NCBI GenBank assembly: GCA_045576295.1
Contig: JAZNGF010000054.1
Location: 7,573 to 71,572, forward strand
Length of the DNA: 64,000 bases
Reading direction: 5' to 3'
Source: CAVALG01 sp045576295
GTDB lineage: Bacteria > Bacillota > Clostridia > Oscillospirales > Acutalibacteraceae
Shown: one piece after another, positions 35,615-44,593 of the stretch
Position numbering within the stretch: position 1 is the first letter of the stretch
How the letters are laid out: each line of letters opens with the position of its first letter
Program-made: the position numbers and the translations under genes
Notes under the pieces: model-generated
What the model was told of the DNA's origin: nothing
Seen by the model: the letters and a program-made list of their open reading frames with translations, nothing else
Databases searched by the model: none

Positions 35615-36898
35615 ATGCCAAACAACAATTCTAACAACAACAAAACGGTTTGCTCATTTTGCGGCAGAAGCCAGGGCGAGGTTGACCATTTAATTTCGGG
35701 TATAGGTGCATTTATTTGTGATGAATGCGTTGAAATATGCCATTCGCTTATAACCGATGATGAAGAACCTGTAAGGGGTGCAAAAAAGCAGCCCAAAGAT
35801 TTTAAGTTGCCTAAGCCTGCCGAAATTAAGGAATACCTTGATAACTATGTTATAGGGCAGGATGAAGCAAAGGTAGCGCTCGCCGTTGCGGTTTATAACC
35901 ACTATAAGCGCGTGTTCTACACAGGCGAGAGCGATGTTGAAATAGGTAAGAGCAATATTTTAATGTTAGGCCCCACAGGCGTTGGTAAAACACTGCTTGC
36001 GCAAACTCTTGCCCGCTTTTTAGATATTCCCATTGCAATAACCGATGCCACCACTTTAACCGAGGCGGGTTATGTTGGTGAAGATGTTGAAAACATTCTG
36101 CTTCGCCTTATTCAGGCGGCCGATTTCGATATTGAAAGAGCAGAGCACGGCATCATCTATGTTGACGAAATCGACAAGATTGCAAGAAAATCGGAAAACA
36201 CTTCAATAACAAGGGATGTTAGCGGCGAGGGTGTTCAACAGGCGCTTCTTAAAATTTTAGAGGGAACCGTTTCAAATGTTCCGCCCCAAGGCGGAAGAAA
36301 GCACCCACAGCAGGAATTTATTCAAATTGACACCACTAATATTTTGTTTATATGCGCAGGCGCATTTGATGGTATTGATAAGATAATCGCTAAAAGAGTT
36401 AATAAGTCGAGTTCGCTTGGCTTTGGCGCCGAGGTTAAGTCAAAACAAGAACTTGAGGGCGACAATGTTATGCACAACGCAACCCATCAAGACCTTGTAA
36501 AGTACGGGCTTATCCCCGAACTTGTGGGAAGGCTTCCTGTTATGACAACCCTTTCGCATATGGATGAAAAAACCCTTGAAAGAATAATGACCGAGCCTAA
36601 AAACTCTATCATTAATCAGTATAAAGAGTTGTTTAGGATGGATGGTGTGCAGCTTGATTTTGAGCCTGCCGCTTACAAGGCCATTGCCCGCCTTACCAAT
36701 GAACGCAAAACTGGCGCAAGAGGACTTCGCTCAATAGTTGAGGGCGTTCTTGGGAAACTTATGTTTGAAATACCGTCTGACGAAACGATTAAAAGCGTTA
36801 CTATAACCGAAGACTGCGTTTTAAACGGCGGAAAACCTAAAATTAAAAGAAAAACGAAATCGGTTAAATCGGCCGATAACAGTGCAGAAACTGCATAA
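35615..36898 (+). CDS. clpX: ATP-dependent Clp protease ATP-binding subunit ClpX
   Basis: A 427-residue AAA+ unfoldase. The N-terminal zinc finger (CSFCGRSQGEVDHL, CDECVE) is followed by Walker A GPTGVGKTLLAQTLA, Walker B GIIYVDEIDKIARK, and the sensor region RKTGARGLRSI. It unfolds ssrA-tagged and other substrates for ClpP. It follows clpP by 12 bp in one transcript and ends at a strong terminator. Confidence 0.98.
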   Translation: MPNNNSNNNKTVCSFCGRSQGEVDHLISGIGAFICDECVEICHSLITDDEEPVRGAKKQPKDFKLPKPAEIKEYLDNYVIGQDEAKVALAVAVYNHYKRVFYTGESDVEIGKSNILMLGPTGVGKTLLAQTLARFLDIPIAITDATTLTEAGYVGEDVENILLRLIQAADFDIERAEHGIIYVDEIDKIARKSENTSITRDVSGEGVQQALLKILEGTVSNVPPQGGRKHPQQEFIQIDTTNILFICAGAFDGIDKIIAKRVNKSSSLGFGAEVKSKQELEGDNVMHNATHQDLVKYGLIPELVGRLPVMTTLSHMDEKTLERIMTEPKNSIINQYKELFRMDGVQLDFEPAAYKAIARLTNERKTGARGLRSIVEGVLGKLMFEIPSDETIKSVTITEDCVLNGGKPKIKRKTKSVKSADNSAETA

Positions 36899-36913
36899 AT
36901 CACATTATCAAAG

Positions 36914-36941
36914 CCTTCGGCATTAGCCGAGGGTTTTTTTG
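36914..36941 (+). terminator. intrinsic terminator of tig-clpP-clpX
   Basis: An 8-bp stem (36914-36921 with 36926-36933), loop ATTA, followed by a seven-base T-run. Confidence 0.9.
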
Positions 36942-36994
36942 TTTGCTAAAACCAATAGGTTTTGTTATAATTAACTTGAATGTGAGGGGAGTTT

Positions 36995-37870
36995 ATGAAT
37001 GAATGTTACCTTTGCCCAAGGAAGTGCGGGGTTGATAGAAGTAAAACATTAGGCTTTTGCAAGGTGGGGGATGAGCTGCTGGTTGCGCGCGCAGCACTGC
37101 ATCACTACGAAGAGCCCTGTATTTCGGGCGAAAATGGCTCGGGCGCGGTGTTTTTTAGTGGTTGCAACCTGCATTGTTCTTTTTGCCAAAATTATGAGAT
37201 TAGCACAAAAAATAAAGGCAAGCCGATAAGCGTTGACCGCTTGGCCGATATTTTTAAAGAATTAGAGGCGGCAGGCGCGCATAATATTAACCTTGTAACA
37301 CCAACTGTTTATTCTGATAAAATAATCAAAGCCATTGAACTTTCAAGGGTTAATATCCCCTTTGTTTACAACTGTGGTGGCTATGAAGCGTGTGAGGTAA
37401 TTAAACGCCTTTGTGATTATATTGATGTTTTTATGCCCGATGTTAAGTTCTTTTCGCCGGAACACGGTGCGCGCTACTGCCGCGCGGCCGATTATTATAA
37501 TAAGGCATTGGGTGCGCTTAAGGTAATGTGCAGTGCTAAGGGTAAGCCACAGTTTGATGATAACGGCATACTCAAAAAAGGTGTTTTGGTGCGCCACCTT
37601 GTAATGCCGGGGTTATATAAAGATTCGCTTGATATAATCAGGAGCCTTTATAGCGAATTCGGGAACGATAGTTTTCTTTTAAGCCTTATGAGCCAGTATG
37701 TGCCGCGCGAAAATTTAGAGGGATACCACGAAATAAACAGGCGTGTTACAACATTTGAATATCAAAAGGCCACAGAGCTTGCCGCAGAACTTGGGTTTCA
37801 AGGATACACCCAAGAGCGGGGAAGTGCCAGCGAAAAATATCTTCCGAAGTTCGATTTTTCGGGCGTTTAA
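36995..37870 (+). CDS. PflA-like radical SAM protein
   Basis: A 291-residue radical SAM enzyme. An N-terminal Cys pair region (CYLCPRKCGVDR) is followed by the radical SAM cluster motif SGCNLHCSFCQN. These belong to the PflA-like group often annotated as pyruvate formate-lyase activating enzymes, but no glycyl radical enzyme gene is near, so the target is unknown. AGGGGAG precedes the ATG. It has no close partner; the hydrogenase operon starts 245 bp downstream. Confidence 0.85.
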   Translation: MNECYLCPRKCGVDRSKTLGFCKVGDELLVARAALHHYEEPCISGENGSGAVFFSGCNLHCSFCQNYEISTKNKGKPISVDRLADIFKELEAAGAHNINLVTPTVYSDKIIKAIELSRVNIPFVYNCGGYEACEVIKRLCDYIDVFMPDVKFFSPEHGARYCRAADYYNKALGALKVMCSAKGKPQFDDNGILKKGVLVRHLVMPGLYKDSLDIIRSLYSEFGNDSFLLSLMSQYVPRENLEGYHEINRRVTTFEYQKATELAAELGFQGYTQERGSASEKYLPKFDFSGV

Positions 37871-37998
37871 ACCCCGCAAAATGTGAATAAAAATATAAAA
37901 TTTTCAACTTGGAAGTCTTATATAAAAATTAAAACCTAAAAATGGCGCAAAAACCAGCAAAAAAGTAAAATAAATTGCTATAAAAAACAAAAGATGTG

Positions 37999-38027
37999 TA
38001 GACATTGCAGCAAAAGTATGTTAAAAT
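37999..38027 (+). promoter_or_regulatory. promoter of the hydrogenase operon
   Basis: TAGACA (37999-38004), a 17-bp spacer and TAAAAT (38022-38027), followed by an 80-nt leader to the hydC ATG. The 245-bp gap upstream holds no gene. Confidence 0.65.
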
Positions 38028-38035
38028 TATCACAA
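38018..38035 (+). promoter_or_regulatory. candidate Rex (redox) operator overlapping the -10 box
   Basis: ATGTTAA-AATT-ATCACAA resembles the Rex consensus TTGTTAA-N4-TTAACAA with three mismatches (first base and two in the right half). Rex releases DNA at high NADH, and clostridial hydrogenase and alcohol dehydrogenase genes are known Rex targets. Its position over the -10 box suits repression. Confidence 0.45.
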
Positions 38036-38115
38036 TGGTCGAATGATGTGTTAGTGCGTGCATTTTGCGCACCGCTTTAGAAAGTTTCGGCCCAAATATA
38101 GGAGGAATCAGGAAA

Positions 38116-38610
38116 ATGAAAAAGAAAATAGGCACACTTCCTTTTAACGGAACTCCTGAACAGGAAAAGCAGCTTATGGATGTTATTGATGCTCACAAGC
38201 ACGATAAGAGCTTGCTTATGGCTGTTATGCAGCAAGCACAAGACATTTACGGCTACCTTCCTTTGGAGGTACAGGAAAAGATCGCACTTGGTATGGGTGT
38301 TTCTGTTGAGAAGGTATACGGGGTTGCAACCTTTTATGCTCAGTTCTCATTAACACCAAAGGGCAAATACAACATCTCGGTTTGCCTTGGAACCGCTTGT
38401 TATGTTAAGGGCGCCGGCGATATTATGGATAAGCTTTCTGAAAGGCTTGGAATCGGCGCTGACGAATGCACACCTGACGGTAAGTATTCACTTACTGCCT
38501 GCCGTTGCATTGGTGCCTGCGGTTTGGCCCCTGTATTAACAGTAAACGAAGAAGTTTACGGACGTTTAACCGTTGATGACGTTGACGATATCCTTGCAAA
38601 ATACAACTAA
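38116..38610 (+). CDS. hydC: NuoE-like [2Fe-2S] subunit of NAD-linked hydrogenase
   Basis: A 164-residue NuoE/HydC protein. An N-terminal helical part is followed by a thioredoxin-like [2Fe-2S] domain with VCLGTACYVKG and CRCIGACGLAP giving four Cys ligands. It links HydB to HydA in the NAD(H)-dependent, electron-bifurcating [FeFe] hydrogenase. The start at 38116 is decided by GGAGG at 38101; an earlier in-frame ATG at 38065 lacks a site. It is the first gene of the operon. Confidence 0.93.
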   Translation: MKKKIGTLPFNGTPEQEKQLMDVIDAHKHDKSLLMAVMQQAQDIYGYLPLEVQEKIALGMGVSVEKVYGVATFYAQFSLTPKGKYNISVCLGTACYVKGAGDIMDKLSERLGIGADECTPDGKYSLTACRCIGACGLAPVLTVNEEVYGRLTVDDVDDILAKYN

Positions 38611-38648
38611 TCAGCAATAACGCCGTTTCTGAATAAAGAAAGACGGTA

Positions 38649-39011
38649 ATGATTATGACAATATGCACTATTAAAGAACTTCTTAATGCCGATGTTATTT
38701 GCAACGAAGACCTTCTTTCCCACCATGTTTATTCCGCCTGCGGAAGCGATATGATGAGTGATGTTCTGGCCTATGTTAAAGACCAAGCTGTTTTAATGAC
38801 AGGGCTTGTTAATTCACAGGTTATTCGCACTGCGGAAATGATGGATATGGTTTGCATAGTTTTCGTTCGCTCAAAAACACCCACACCCGAAATGGTTGAA
38901 CTCGCACGCGAGAGCGGGATAGTTCTTTTGGCAACCGAAAAAAGAATGTATGAGGCCTGTGGCATACTTTACAGCAACGGCCTTGTAGGAAATAAGGTTC
39001 GCAATGCCTGA
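38649..39011 (+). CDS. DRTGG-domain protein, first copy
   Basis: A 120-residue protein with the DRTGG-type fold: MTICTIKELLNADVICNED, a core ACGSDMMSDVLAYVKDQAVLMTGLVN, and a C-terminal helical part. DRTGG domains occur in phosphotransacetylases and beside sensory hydrogenases, possibly binding a nucleotide or cofactor. The start may be 38649 or the in-frame ATG at 38655. It overlaps the next gene by eight bases. In several clostridia a DRTGG gene sits in the same place in hydrogenase loci. Confidence 0.75.
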   Translation: MIMTICTIKELLNADVICNEDLLSHHVYSACGSDMMSDVLAYVKDQAVLMTGLVNSQVIRTAEMMDMVCIVFVRSKTPTPEMVELARESGIVLLATEKRMYEACGILYSNGLVGNKVRNA

Positions 39012-39426
39012 GTTAGTTTTCAAATTTGATGTTGACGGGTCCGACTTTACATCGGCAGGTCAGGCATCGGTTAGCATTAAAAAGAATTTAAGGCAGTTAG
39101 GGCTTTCGCCCGAAATTATCCGCCGTGTTTCAATCGCTATGTATGAAGGCGAAATAAACATGGTTATTCATGCCGGTGGCGGCGTCGCTACGGTTACCGT
39201 TTCGGAAGAATGTGTTACAATACTTCTTTCCGATAAAGGGCCAGGTATTAAAGACATTGATAAAGCGATGCAGGAGGGTTACTCCACCGCAACCGACAGC
39301 ATACGTTCATTAGGCTTTGGCGCCGGAATGGGGCTTCCTAATATGAAGCGCTACACCGATTTTATGGAAGTTAAATCGGTTGTGGGTGAAGGCACCGATA
39401 TTACAATGAAGGTAAATATTAATTAG
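39004..39426 (+). CDS. RsbW-like GHKL ATPase (anti-sigma factor type)
   Basis: A 140-residue single-domain ATPase. The N-box reads MYEGEINMVIHAG, the G1 box LSDKGPGIKD, and the G2 box GFGAGMGLPNMKRY. Stand-alone domains like this are serine kinases or anti-sigma factors (RsbW/SpoIIAB). No sigma factor or anti-anti-sigma gene is adjacent, so it more likely serves the hydrogenase sensing module. It overlaps the DRTGG gene. Confidence 0.85.
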   Translation: MPELVFKFDVDGSDFTSAGQASVSIKKNLRQLGLSPEIIRRVSIAMYEGEINMVIHAGGGVATVTVSEECVTILLSDKGPGIKDIDKAMQEGYSTATDSIRSLGFGAGMGLPNMKRYTDFMEVKSVVGEGTDITMKVNIN

Positions 39427-39445
39427 TTTCTTATAGGTATATTTT

Positions 39446-40726
39446 ATGGATATATACAAACATTCGGTTTATCTTGATGCCAATAAATGCGACGGTTGTA
39501 CATCGTGCTTAAGGCATTGCCCAACCGAAGCTATCAGAATAAAAGATAACAAGGCAGTTATTGATCAAGAACGCTGCATCGACTGCGGTGAGTGCATAAG
39601 GGTTTGCCCTAATAAAGCAAAAAAATCCCGTTGCGGTTCGCTCGATGAGATGAAGAACTACAAATGGAATATCGCCCTTCCCGCACCTTCGCTTTACGGC
39701 CAGTTCGAAAATCTTGACAATGTTGACTATGTTCTAAACGGGCTTAAAAAAATCGGGTTTGATGATGTTTTCGAGGTGTCTGCTGCGGCTGAACTGGTTT
39801 CGGCCTACACGAGAATTTACCTTAAAAACGAAGATGTTAAAAAACCCGCAATAAGCTCTGCTTGCCCTGTTGTTTTAAGACTAATAGCTCTCAGGTTCCC
39901 ATCTCTTGTTGACAATATCATTCATATGCTTCCGCCAATGGAGATTGCCGCTTCTCTTGCGAGGGACAAGGCAAAAAACGAACACCCTGAACTCGGCGAC
40001 AGCGATATTGGAGTTTTCTTTATATCGCCCTGCCCTGCAAAGGTTAGTTATGTAAATAACGGTTTTGCAGGATATAAAAGTTTGGTTGACGTTGTAATCC
40101 CCATTAGTGAGCTTTATTTCAAACTGATTAACGCTATGACAGCAGATGAATCGGTTGACAGCATATCCCATTCGGGCAGAATTGGAATTGGCTGGGCGGC
40201 AAGCGGCGGTGAGGCAACGGCAATATTTAACGACCGTTACCTTGCGGCTGACGGCATAGATAATGTTATCCACGTTCTTGATCAGGTTGAAAACGGAAAT
40301 ATTCCTGCGCTTGATTTTATCGAGCTTAACGCCTGCACAGGCGGTTGCGTTGGCGGTGTTCTAACAATAGAAAACCCCTTCGTTGCAAAGGCACGACTTC
40401 GCAGCCTTAGAAGGTATCTTCCGGTTTCGCAAAACTCTTTATCGAAAGAGGAAAAATGCGAGGTTCCAAACGGGTATATGTTTGGAGATTTTCCAACCTA
40501 TCACCCCATTTCGCAGCTTAGCGAAAATATGATGGAATCTATCAGAATGATGGCCGACATTCAGTCTCTTCGAAGTGAACTTCCGGGCATTGACTGTGCT
40601 TCGTGCGGTGCGCCCAACTGCAGGGCTTTTGCCGAGGATATTGTTAAAAGCAAAGCGGTTATTGAAAACTGCCCAATACTGAAATACCGTAATGAAACGG
40701 TGAAGTCGGGCGGTGATGAAGAATGA
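39446..40726 (+). CDS. hydS: sensory-type [FeFe] hydrogenase (HydS-like)
   Basis: A 426-residue protein. Two N-terminal [4Fe-4S] clusters (CDGCTSCLRHCP, CIDCGECIRVCP) precede a degenerate H-cluster domain: loop L1 reads SSACPVV, L2 SPCPAKVSY and L3 ELNACTGGCVGG. A C-terminal Cys cluster (CASCGAPNCRAFA) follows. Compared with catalytic HydA, L1 has Ala at the proton-relay Cys position, as reported for sensory group D enzymes. It probably binds the H-cluster but is slow, sensing H2 or redox state. No PAS domain is seen. It overlaps the next gene by four bases. Confidence 0.85.
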   Translation: MDIYKHSVYLDANKCDGCTSCLRHCPTEAIRIKDNKAVIDQERCIDCGECIRVCPNKAKKSRCGSLDEMKNYKWNIALPAPSLYGQFENLDNVDYVLNGLKKIGFDDVFEVSAAAELVSAYTRIYLKNEDVKKPAISSACPVVLRLIALRFPSLVDNIIHMLPPMEIAASLARDKAKNEHPELGDSDIGVFFISPCPAKVSYVNNGFAGYKSLVDVVIPISELYFKLINAMTADESVDSISHSGRIGIGWAASGGEATAIFNDRYLAADGIDNVIHVLDQVENGNIPALDFIELNACTGGCVGGVLTIENPFVAKARLRSLRRYLPVSQNSLSKEEKCEVPNGYMFGDFPTYHPISQLSENMMESIRMMADIQSLRSELPGIDCASCGAPNCRAFAEDIVKSKAVIENCPILKYRNETVKSGGDEE

Positions 40727-41049
40727 CTGTTAACGAGCTTACAAGGGAGCTTAACCTAACAGCGGTTGCACTGCCTTGCGGTGAACGCGAGATAGAAGGC
40801 GCCTATTGCGGCGACCTTTTAAGTTGGGTTATGGGACGAGCAGAAAGCGGCAATGTTTGGGTAACAATTATGTCAAACATTAATGTGGTGGCTGTGGCTT
40901 CGCTTGCAGATGTTTCGGCAGTTATATTGGCCGAAGGTGTAGAGGTTGATGAAGACGTTAAAAAAACCGCTTTAGAGCGTTCGGTTAACCTGCTGTCGTC
41001 GAATGATAGCACATATAACATCGCAAACCTTATTGGTAAAGTGATATGA
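40723..41049 (+). CDS. DRTGG-like protein, second copy
   Basis: A 108-residue relative of the DRTGG protein at 38649: MTVNELTRELNLTAVALP, CGDLLSWVMGRAESGNVWVTI and a C-terminal helical part. It overlaps hydS and the PHP gene by four bases on each side, so the three proteins are made in step. Role unknown beyond its fixed place beside sensory hydrogenases. Confidence 0.75.
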   Translation: MTVNELTRELNLTAVALPCGEREIEGAYCGDLLSWVMGRAESGNVWVTIMSNINVVAVASLADVSAVILAEGVEVDEDVKKTALERSVNLLSSNDSTYNIANLIGKVI

Positions 41050-41777
41050 AAAAGTATTATTACGATCTTCACATTCACTCGTGCCTGTCGCCCTGCGGCG
41101 ATAATGAATCAACCCCAAACAGCATTGCCGGAATGGGCAGCCTTAACGGGCTTGATATTATGGCACTTACCGACCATAACACATGCAAAAACTGCCCCGC
41201 GTTTTTTAAGGCGGCAGAAAGATATGGCATAACCCCCATTGCGGGAATGGAGCTTACAACTTCTGAAGAAATTCACGTTGTGTGCTTGTTTCAAACCTTA
41301 GAAGAAGCCGCCGGCTTTGAAGAAGAGGTTTTATCACGTAGGGTTATGATAAAGAATAAAACCGAAATATTCGGTGAACAGCTCATCGTTGATGAAAATG
41401 ATAAGGTTATAGGTAATGACGAAAACTTGCTCATTATCGCAACCGGCATTTCGCTTGATGAGGTGCCCGAACTTGTGAAAAAGTATAACGGTGTTTATTT
41501 CCCGGCGCATATTGATAAAGAATCAAACAGCGCCATTGCGGTTTTAGGTTCATACCCTAACGCTTCGGTGTTTGGGCTTGCTGAACTGCACAAAAGGGAA
41601 AATGCCGAAAAGTATTCAGGTATTACCGCACTCGGCAAAGATAATTTTATTTTCAATTCTGATGCGCATTATCTTTGGAATATTAACGAAAGCGAAGCTT
41701 ATTTCACGTTGCCCAAAGATTTAAGCAGTGATGAAATAAAAAACGAGCTTTTTAAAAAAATGAGGAGCTGCTTATGA
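41046..41777 (+). CDS. PHP-domain metal-dependent phosphoesterase
   Basis: A 243-residue PHP protein with DLHIHSCLSPCGD, LTDHNTCKN, GMELTTSEEIHVVCLF, PAHIDKESN and NSDAHYLWN, the usual four metal-binding motifs. PHP enzymes remove phosphate from nucleotides or small phosphoesters. Its place in the hydrogenase module suggests turnover of a signalling nucleotide, which is inference. Overlaps by four bases with both neighbours. Confidence 0.88.
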   Translation: MKKYYYDLHIHSCLSPCGDNESTPNSIAGMGSLNGLDIMALTDHNTCKNCPAFFKAAERYGITPIAGMELTTSEEIHVVCLFQTLEEAAGFEEEVLSRRVMIKNKTEIFGEQLIVDENDKVIGNDENLLIIATGISLDEVPELVKKYNGVYFPAHIDKESNSAIAVLGSYPNASVFGLAELHKRENAEKYSGITALGKDNFIFNSDAHYLWNINESEAYFTLPKDLSSDEIKNELFKKMRSCL

Positions 41778-42328
41778 AGGAGTTATCATTAAATATTCTT
41801 GATATTACTGAAAATTCCGTTAAAGCAGGCGCGGCACTTACCGAAATACTAATAGATGAAACTGATGAGTTTCTTAAAATCACTATTAAAGATAACGGTT
41901 GCGGAATGACGGCAGAGGTGCTGAGAAGCGTTCAAAACCCGTTCTACACAACCCGCACAACTAGGAAGGTTGGAATGGGAATCCCACTGCTTAAAATGCA
42001 GGCCGAACAAACCGGCGGTGAAATAACCATTGAATCAAGAACTGTGGAAGAACACCCCGAAAATCACGGTACTGTTGTAACCGCATCTTTTAATAAAAAT
42101 CACATTGATTACACTCCGCTTGGTGACATAGTTTCAAGCATAGTAACACTGATACAAGGTCACCCTGAAACCGATTTCCTTTTTAGGCACAATAAGTGCG
42201 GGCTTAATATCGAGCTCGACACAAGGCAGATGAGGGAGATTTTAGGTGGCGATGTTCCACTGAACAGTTTCGAGGTGATTTGCTGGGTAAAGGAATATTT
42301 ACTCGAACAATATAGTGTAAATAATTAG
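41774..42328 (+). CDS. histidine-kinase-like GHKL ATPase domain protein
   Basis: A 184-residue protein. The N-box reads LDITENSVKAGA, the G1 box IKDNGCGMTA and the G2 box VGMGIPLLKMQAEQTGG. There is no phospho-accepting His domain and no membrane part. A C-terminal region of about 60 residues is unlike standard kinases. With the first ATPase, PHP and HydS it may make a phosphorelay-free sensing system. The next gene follows after 37 bp. Confidence 0.82.
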   Translation: MKELSLNILDITENSVKAGAALTEILIDETDEFLKITIKDNGCGMTAEVLRSVQNPFYTTRTTRKVGMGIPLLKMQAEQTGGEITIESRTVEEHPENHGTVVTASFNKNHIDYTPLGDIVSSIVTLIQGHPETDFLFRHNKCGLNIELDTRQMREILGGDVPLNSFEVICWVKEYLLEQYSVNN

Positions 42329-42365
42329 GTGGCCCGAAGCTACCTAAATGAAAGGGAGAAATATA

Positions 42366-42737
42366 ATGAAATCATTGGCTGAGTTGCAAGCAATAAAAGA
42401 CAAGATGAAAAGCAAGGTAGTTATCCGCGAAGGTGCGCAGGAAATCAGGGTTGTTGTAGGTATGGCAACCTGCGGTATCGCTGCAGGCGCACGCCCGGTT
42501 TTAAACACCTTGGTTGAAGAGGTTAATGCTCAAAACCTTTCAGATAAGGTTTCGGTATCACAAACCGGTTGTATTGGCATTTGCCAGTTCGAACCTGTTG
42601 TTGAAGTTATCGAAGCAGGCAAAGAAAAAACAACATACGTTAAAATGACAGCTGAAAAGGCTAAACGTGTTGTTGAGGAACATCTTAAGGGCGGTAAAGT
42701 AGTTTCTGAATACACCATTTCTGCCCAGAATTCATAA
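42366..42737 (+). CDS. thioredoxin-like [2Fe-2S] ferredoxin subunit
   Basis: A 123-residue protein with the NuoE-like cluster pattern ATCGIAAGARPVLNTL and QTGCIGICQFEPVVEV, four Cys in two pairs. A homologous domain also begins HydB. In tetrameric NADP-reducing hydrogenases (HndB) such a separate subunit transfers electrons; here it is directly ahead of hydB and hydA. Start 42366 follows AAAGGGAG; an in-frame ATG at 42348 is too early. Confidence 0.85.
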   Translation: MKSLAELQAIKDKMKSKVVIREGAQEIRVVVGMATCGIAAGARPVLNTLVEEVNAQNLSDKVSVSQTGCIGICQFEPVVEVIEAGKEKTTYVKMTAEKAKRVVEEHLKGGKVVSEYTISAQNS

Positions 42738-42755
42738 TTTTTTGGAGGTATAATA

Positions 42756-44576
42756 ATGATTCGTGCACATGTATTGATTTGCGGCGGTACGGGTTGTACC
42801 TCGTCCGGTAGTGTGGCTATTCAGCAGGCATTCACTGATAATCTTGCCCTTAACGGACTTACAGAAGAGGTAAAAATCGTACAAACCGGTTGCTTTGGTT
42901 TATGCGCCCTTGGCCCTGTAGTAATAGTATACCCTGATGGAACCTTCTATAGTCGTGTAACTCCTGAAGATGTTAAGGAAATTGTTGAAGAACATCTTCT
43001 TAAAGGCCGTATTGTTGATCGCCTTGTTTATAGCGACACAGGCGATGAAAAGGCAGCGGAAGCTGTTAACGTTGCACTTTCCGACACAGCATTCTACAAA
43101 ACACAGAACCGTGTAGTTCTTCGTAACTGCGGTGTTATCGACCCTGAACAGATTGATGAATACATCGCTATGGACGGTTATGCTGCCCTTGGTAAGGTAT
43201 TAACCGAAATGACACCTGAAGATGTTATTCAGTGCGTTAAAGATTCAGGCCTTCGCGGCAGAGGAGGCGGCGGCTTCCCCACAGGCCTTAAATGGTCGCT
43301 TTGCGCACCCAATAAAGCCGACCAGAAGTATGTTGTATGTAACGCCGACGAAGGTGACCCTGGCGCATTTATGGACCGTTCGGTTCTCGAAGGCGACCCG
43401 CACAGCATCATTGAAGCTATGGCAATCTGCGGTTATGCAGTTGGCGCAACCGAAGGTTATGTTTACGTTCGTGCAGAGTATCCTATCGCTGTAAGACGTT
43501 TACAGATAGCTATCGATCAGGCTCGTGAATACGGCCTTCTTGGTAAAAATATATTTGAATCGGGCTTCGATTTTGATCTTCACATTCGTTTGGGCGCTGG
43601 CGCGTTCGTATGCGGTGAAGAAACAGCCCTTATGACATCTATCGAAGGTAACCGTGGTGAGCCTCGTCCTCGCCCGCCGTTCCCGGCTGTTAAGGGACTT
43701 TTCAACCGCCCAACAGTTGAAAACAACGTTGAAACCTTCGCTAACATTCCTCAGATCATCCTTCGCGGTGCTGAATGGTTTGCATCTATGGGTACCGAAA
43801 AATCAAGAGGTACAAAGGTATTCGCGCTTGGAGGTAAGATTAAGAACACCGGCCTTGTTGAAATTCCTATGGGTACAACCCTTCGCGAAATCATCGATAA
43901 CATCGGTGGCGGTATCCCGAACGGCAAAAAGTTCAAGGCTGCTCAAACCGGTGGTCCTTCGGGCGGATGCATCCCTGCAAACCTTATCGACACCGAAGTT
44001 GACTACGACAACCTCGTTGCAATGGGCTGTATGATGGGTTCAGGCGGTCTTATCGTAATGGATGAAGACACCTGTATGGTTGATATGGCTAAATTCTTCC
44101 TTGAATTTACCGTTGATGAATCTTGCGGTAAGTGTACACCTTGCCGTGTTGGTACAAGAAGACTTCTTGAGATGCTTGAAAAAATCACTCAGGGTAAGGG
44201 AACTCTTGAAGATATCGACAAGCTCGAAGAGCTTTGCTACTACATCAAGGCTAACTCATTGTGCGGTCTTGGGCAAACTGCTCCTAACCCTGTTCTTTCA
44301 ACACTTAAATTCTTCCGTGATGAATATATTGCACACGTTACAGAGAAGAAGTGCCCTGCAGGTGCTTGTAAAGATCTTTTAACCTACACAATCGATAAAG
44401 AAAAATGTATTGGCTGCGGAATGTGCGCAAAAAGCTGCCCCGCAAGCGCAATCACAAAAACCGATTATGTGGCAGAAGGTCATAAACTGCCTTCACTTGA
44501 AATTGATCCTGATAAGTGCGTTAAGTGCGGCGCTTGTATCGGAACCTGTAAGTTTAAGGCAATCAGCAAACAATAA
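42756..44576 (+). CDS. hydB: NuoF-like NADH/FMN subunit of bifurcating hydrogenase
   Basis: A 606-residue flavoprotein. An N-terminal [2Fe-2S] thioredoxin-like domain (CGGTGCTSSG, TGCFGLCALGP) is followed by the NuoF core with the NADH loop GLRGRGGGGFPTGLKW, the FMN site GAGAFVCGEETALMTS and a [4Fe-4S] site ESCGKCTPCRVGTRR. Two C-terminal [4Fe-4S] clusters follow (CIGCGMCAKSCP, CVKCGACIGTCK). It oxidises or reduces NAD(H) at FMN and splits electrons with ferredoxin. The ATG follows GGAGG; hydA comes 17 bp later. Confidence 0.95.
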   Translation: MIRAHVLICGGTGCTSSGSVAIQQAFTDNLALNGLTEEVKIVQTGCFGLCALGPVVIVYPDGTFYSRVTPEDVKEIVEEHLLKGRIVDRLVYSDTGDEKAAEAVNVALSDTAFYKTQNRVVLRNCGVIDPEQIDEYIAMDGYAALGKVLTEMTPEDVIQCVKDSGLRGRGGGGFPTGLKWSLCAPNKADQKYVVCNADEGDPGAFMDRSVLEGDPHSIIEAMAICGYAVGATEGYVYVRAEYPIAVRRLQIAIDQAREYGLLGKNIFESGFDFDLHIRLGAGAFVCGEETALMTSIEGNRGEPRPRPPFPAVKGLFNRPTVENNVETFANIPQIILRGAEWFASMGTEKSRGTKVFALGGKIKNTGLVEIPMGTTLREIIDNIGGGIPNGKKFKAAQTGGPSGGCIPANLIDTEVDYDNLVAMGCMMGSGGLIVMDEDTCMVDMAKFFLEFTVDESCGKCTPCRVGTRRLLEMLEKITQGKGTLEDIDKLEELCYYIKANSLCGLGQTAPNPVLSTLKFFRDEYIAHVTEKKCPAGACKDLLTYTIDKEKCIGCGMCAKSCPASAITKTDYVAEGHKLPSLEIDPDKCVKCGACIGTCKFKAISKQ

Positions 44577-44593
44577 TAAAGGAGAAACATACG

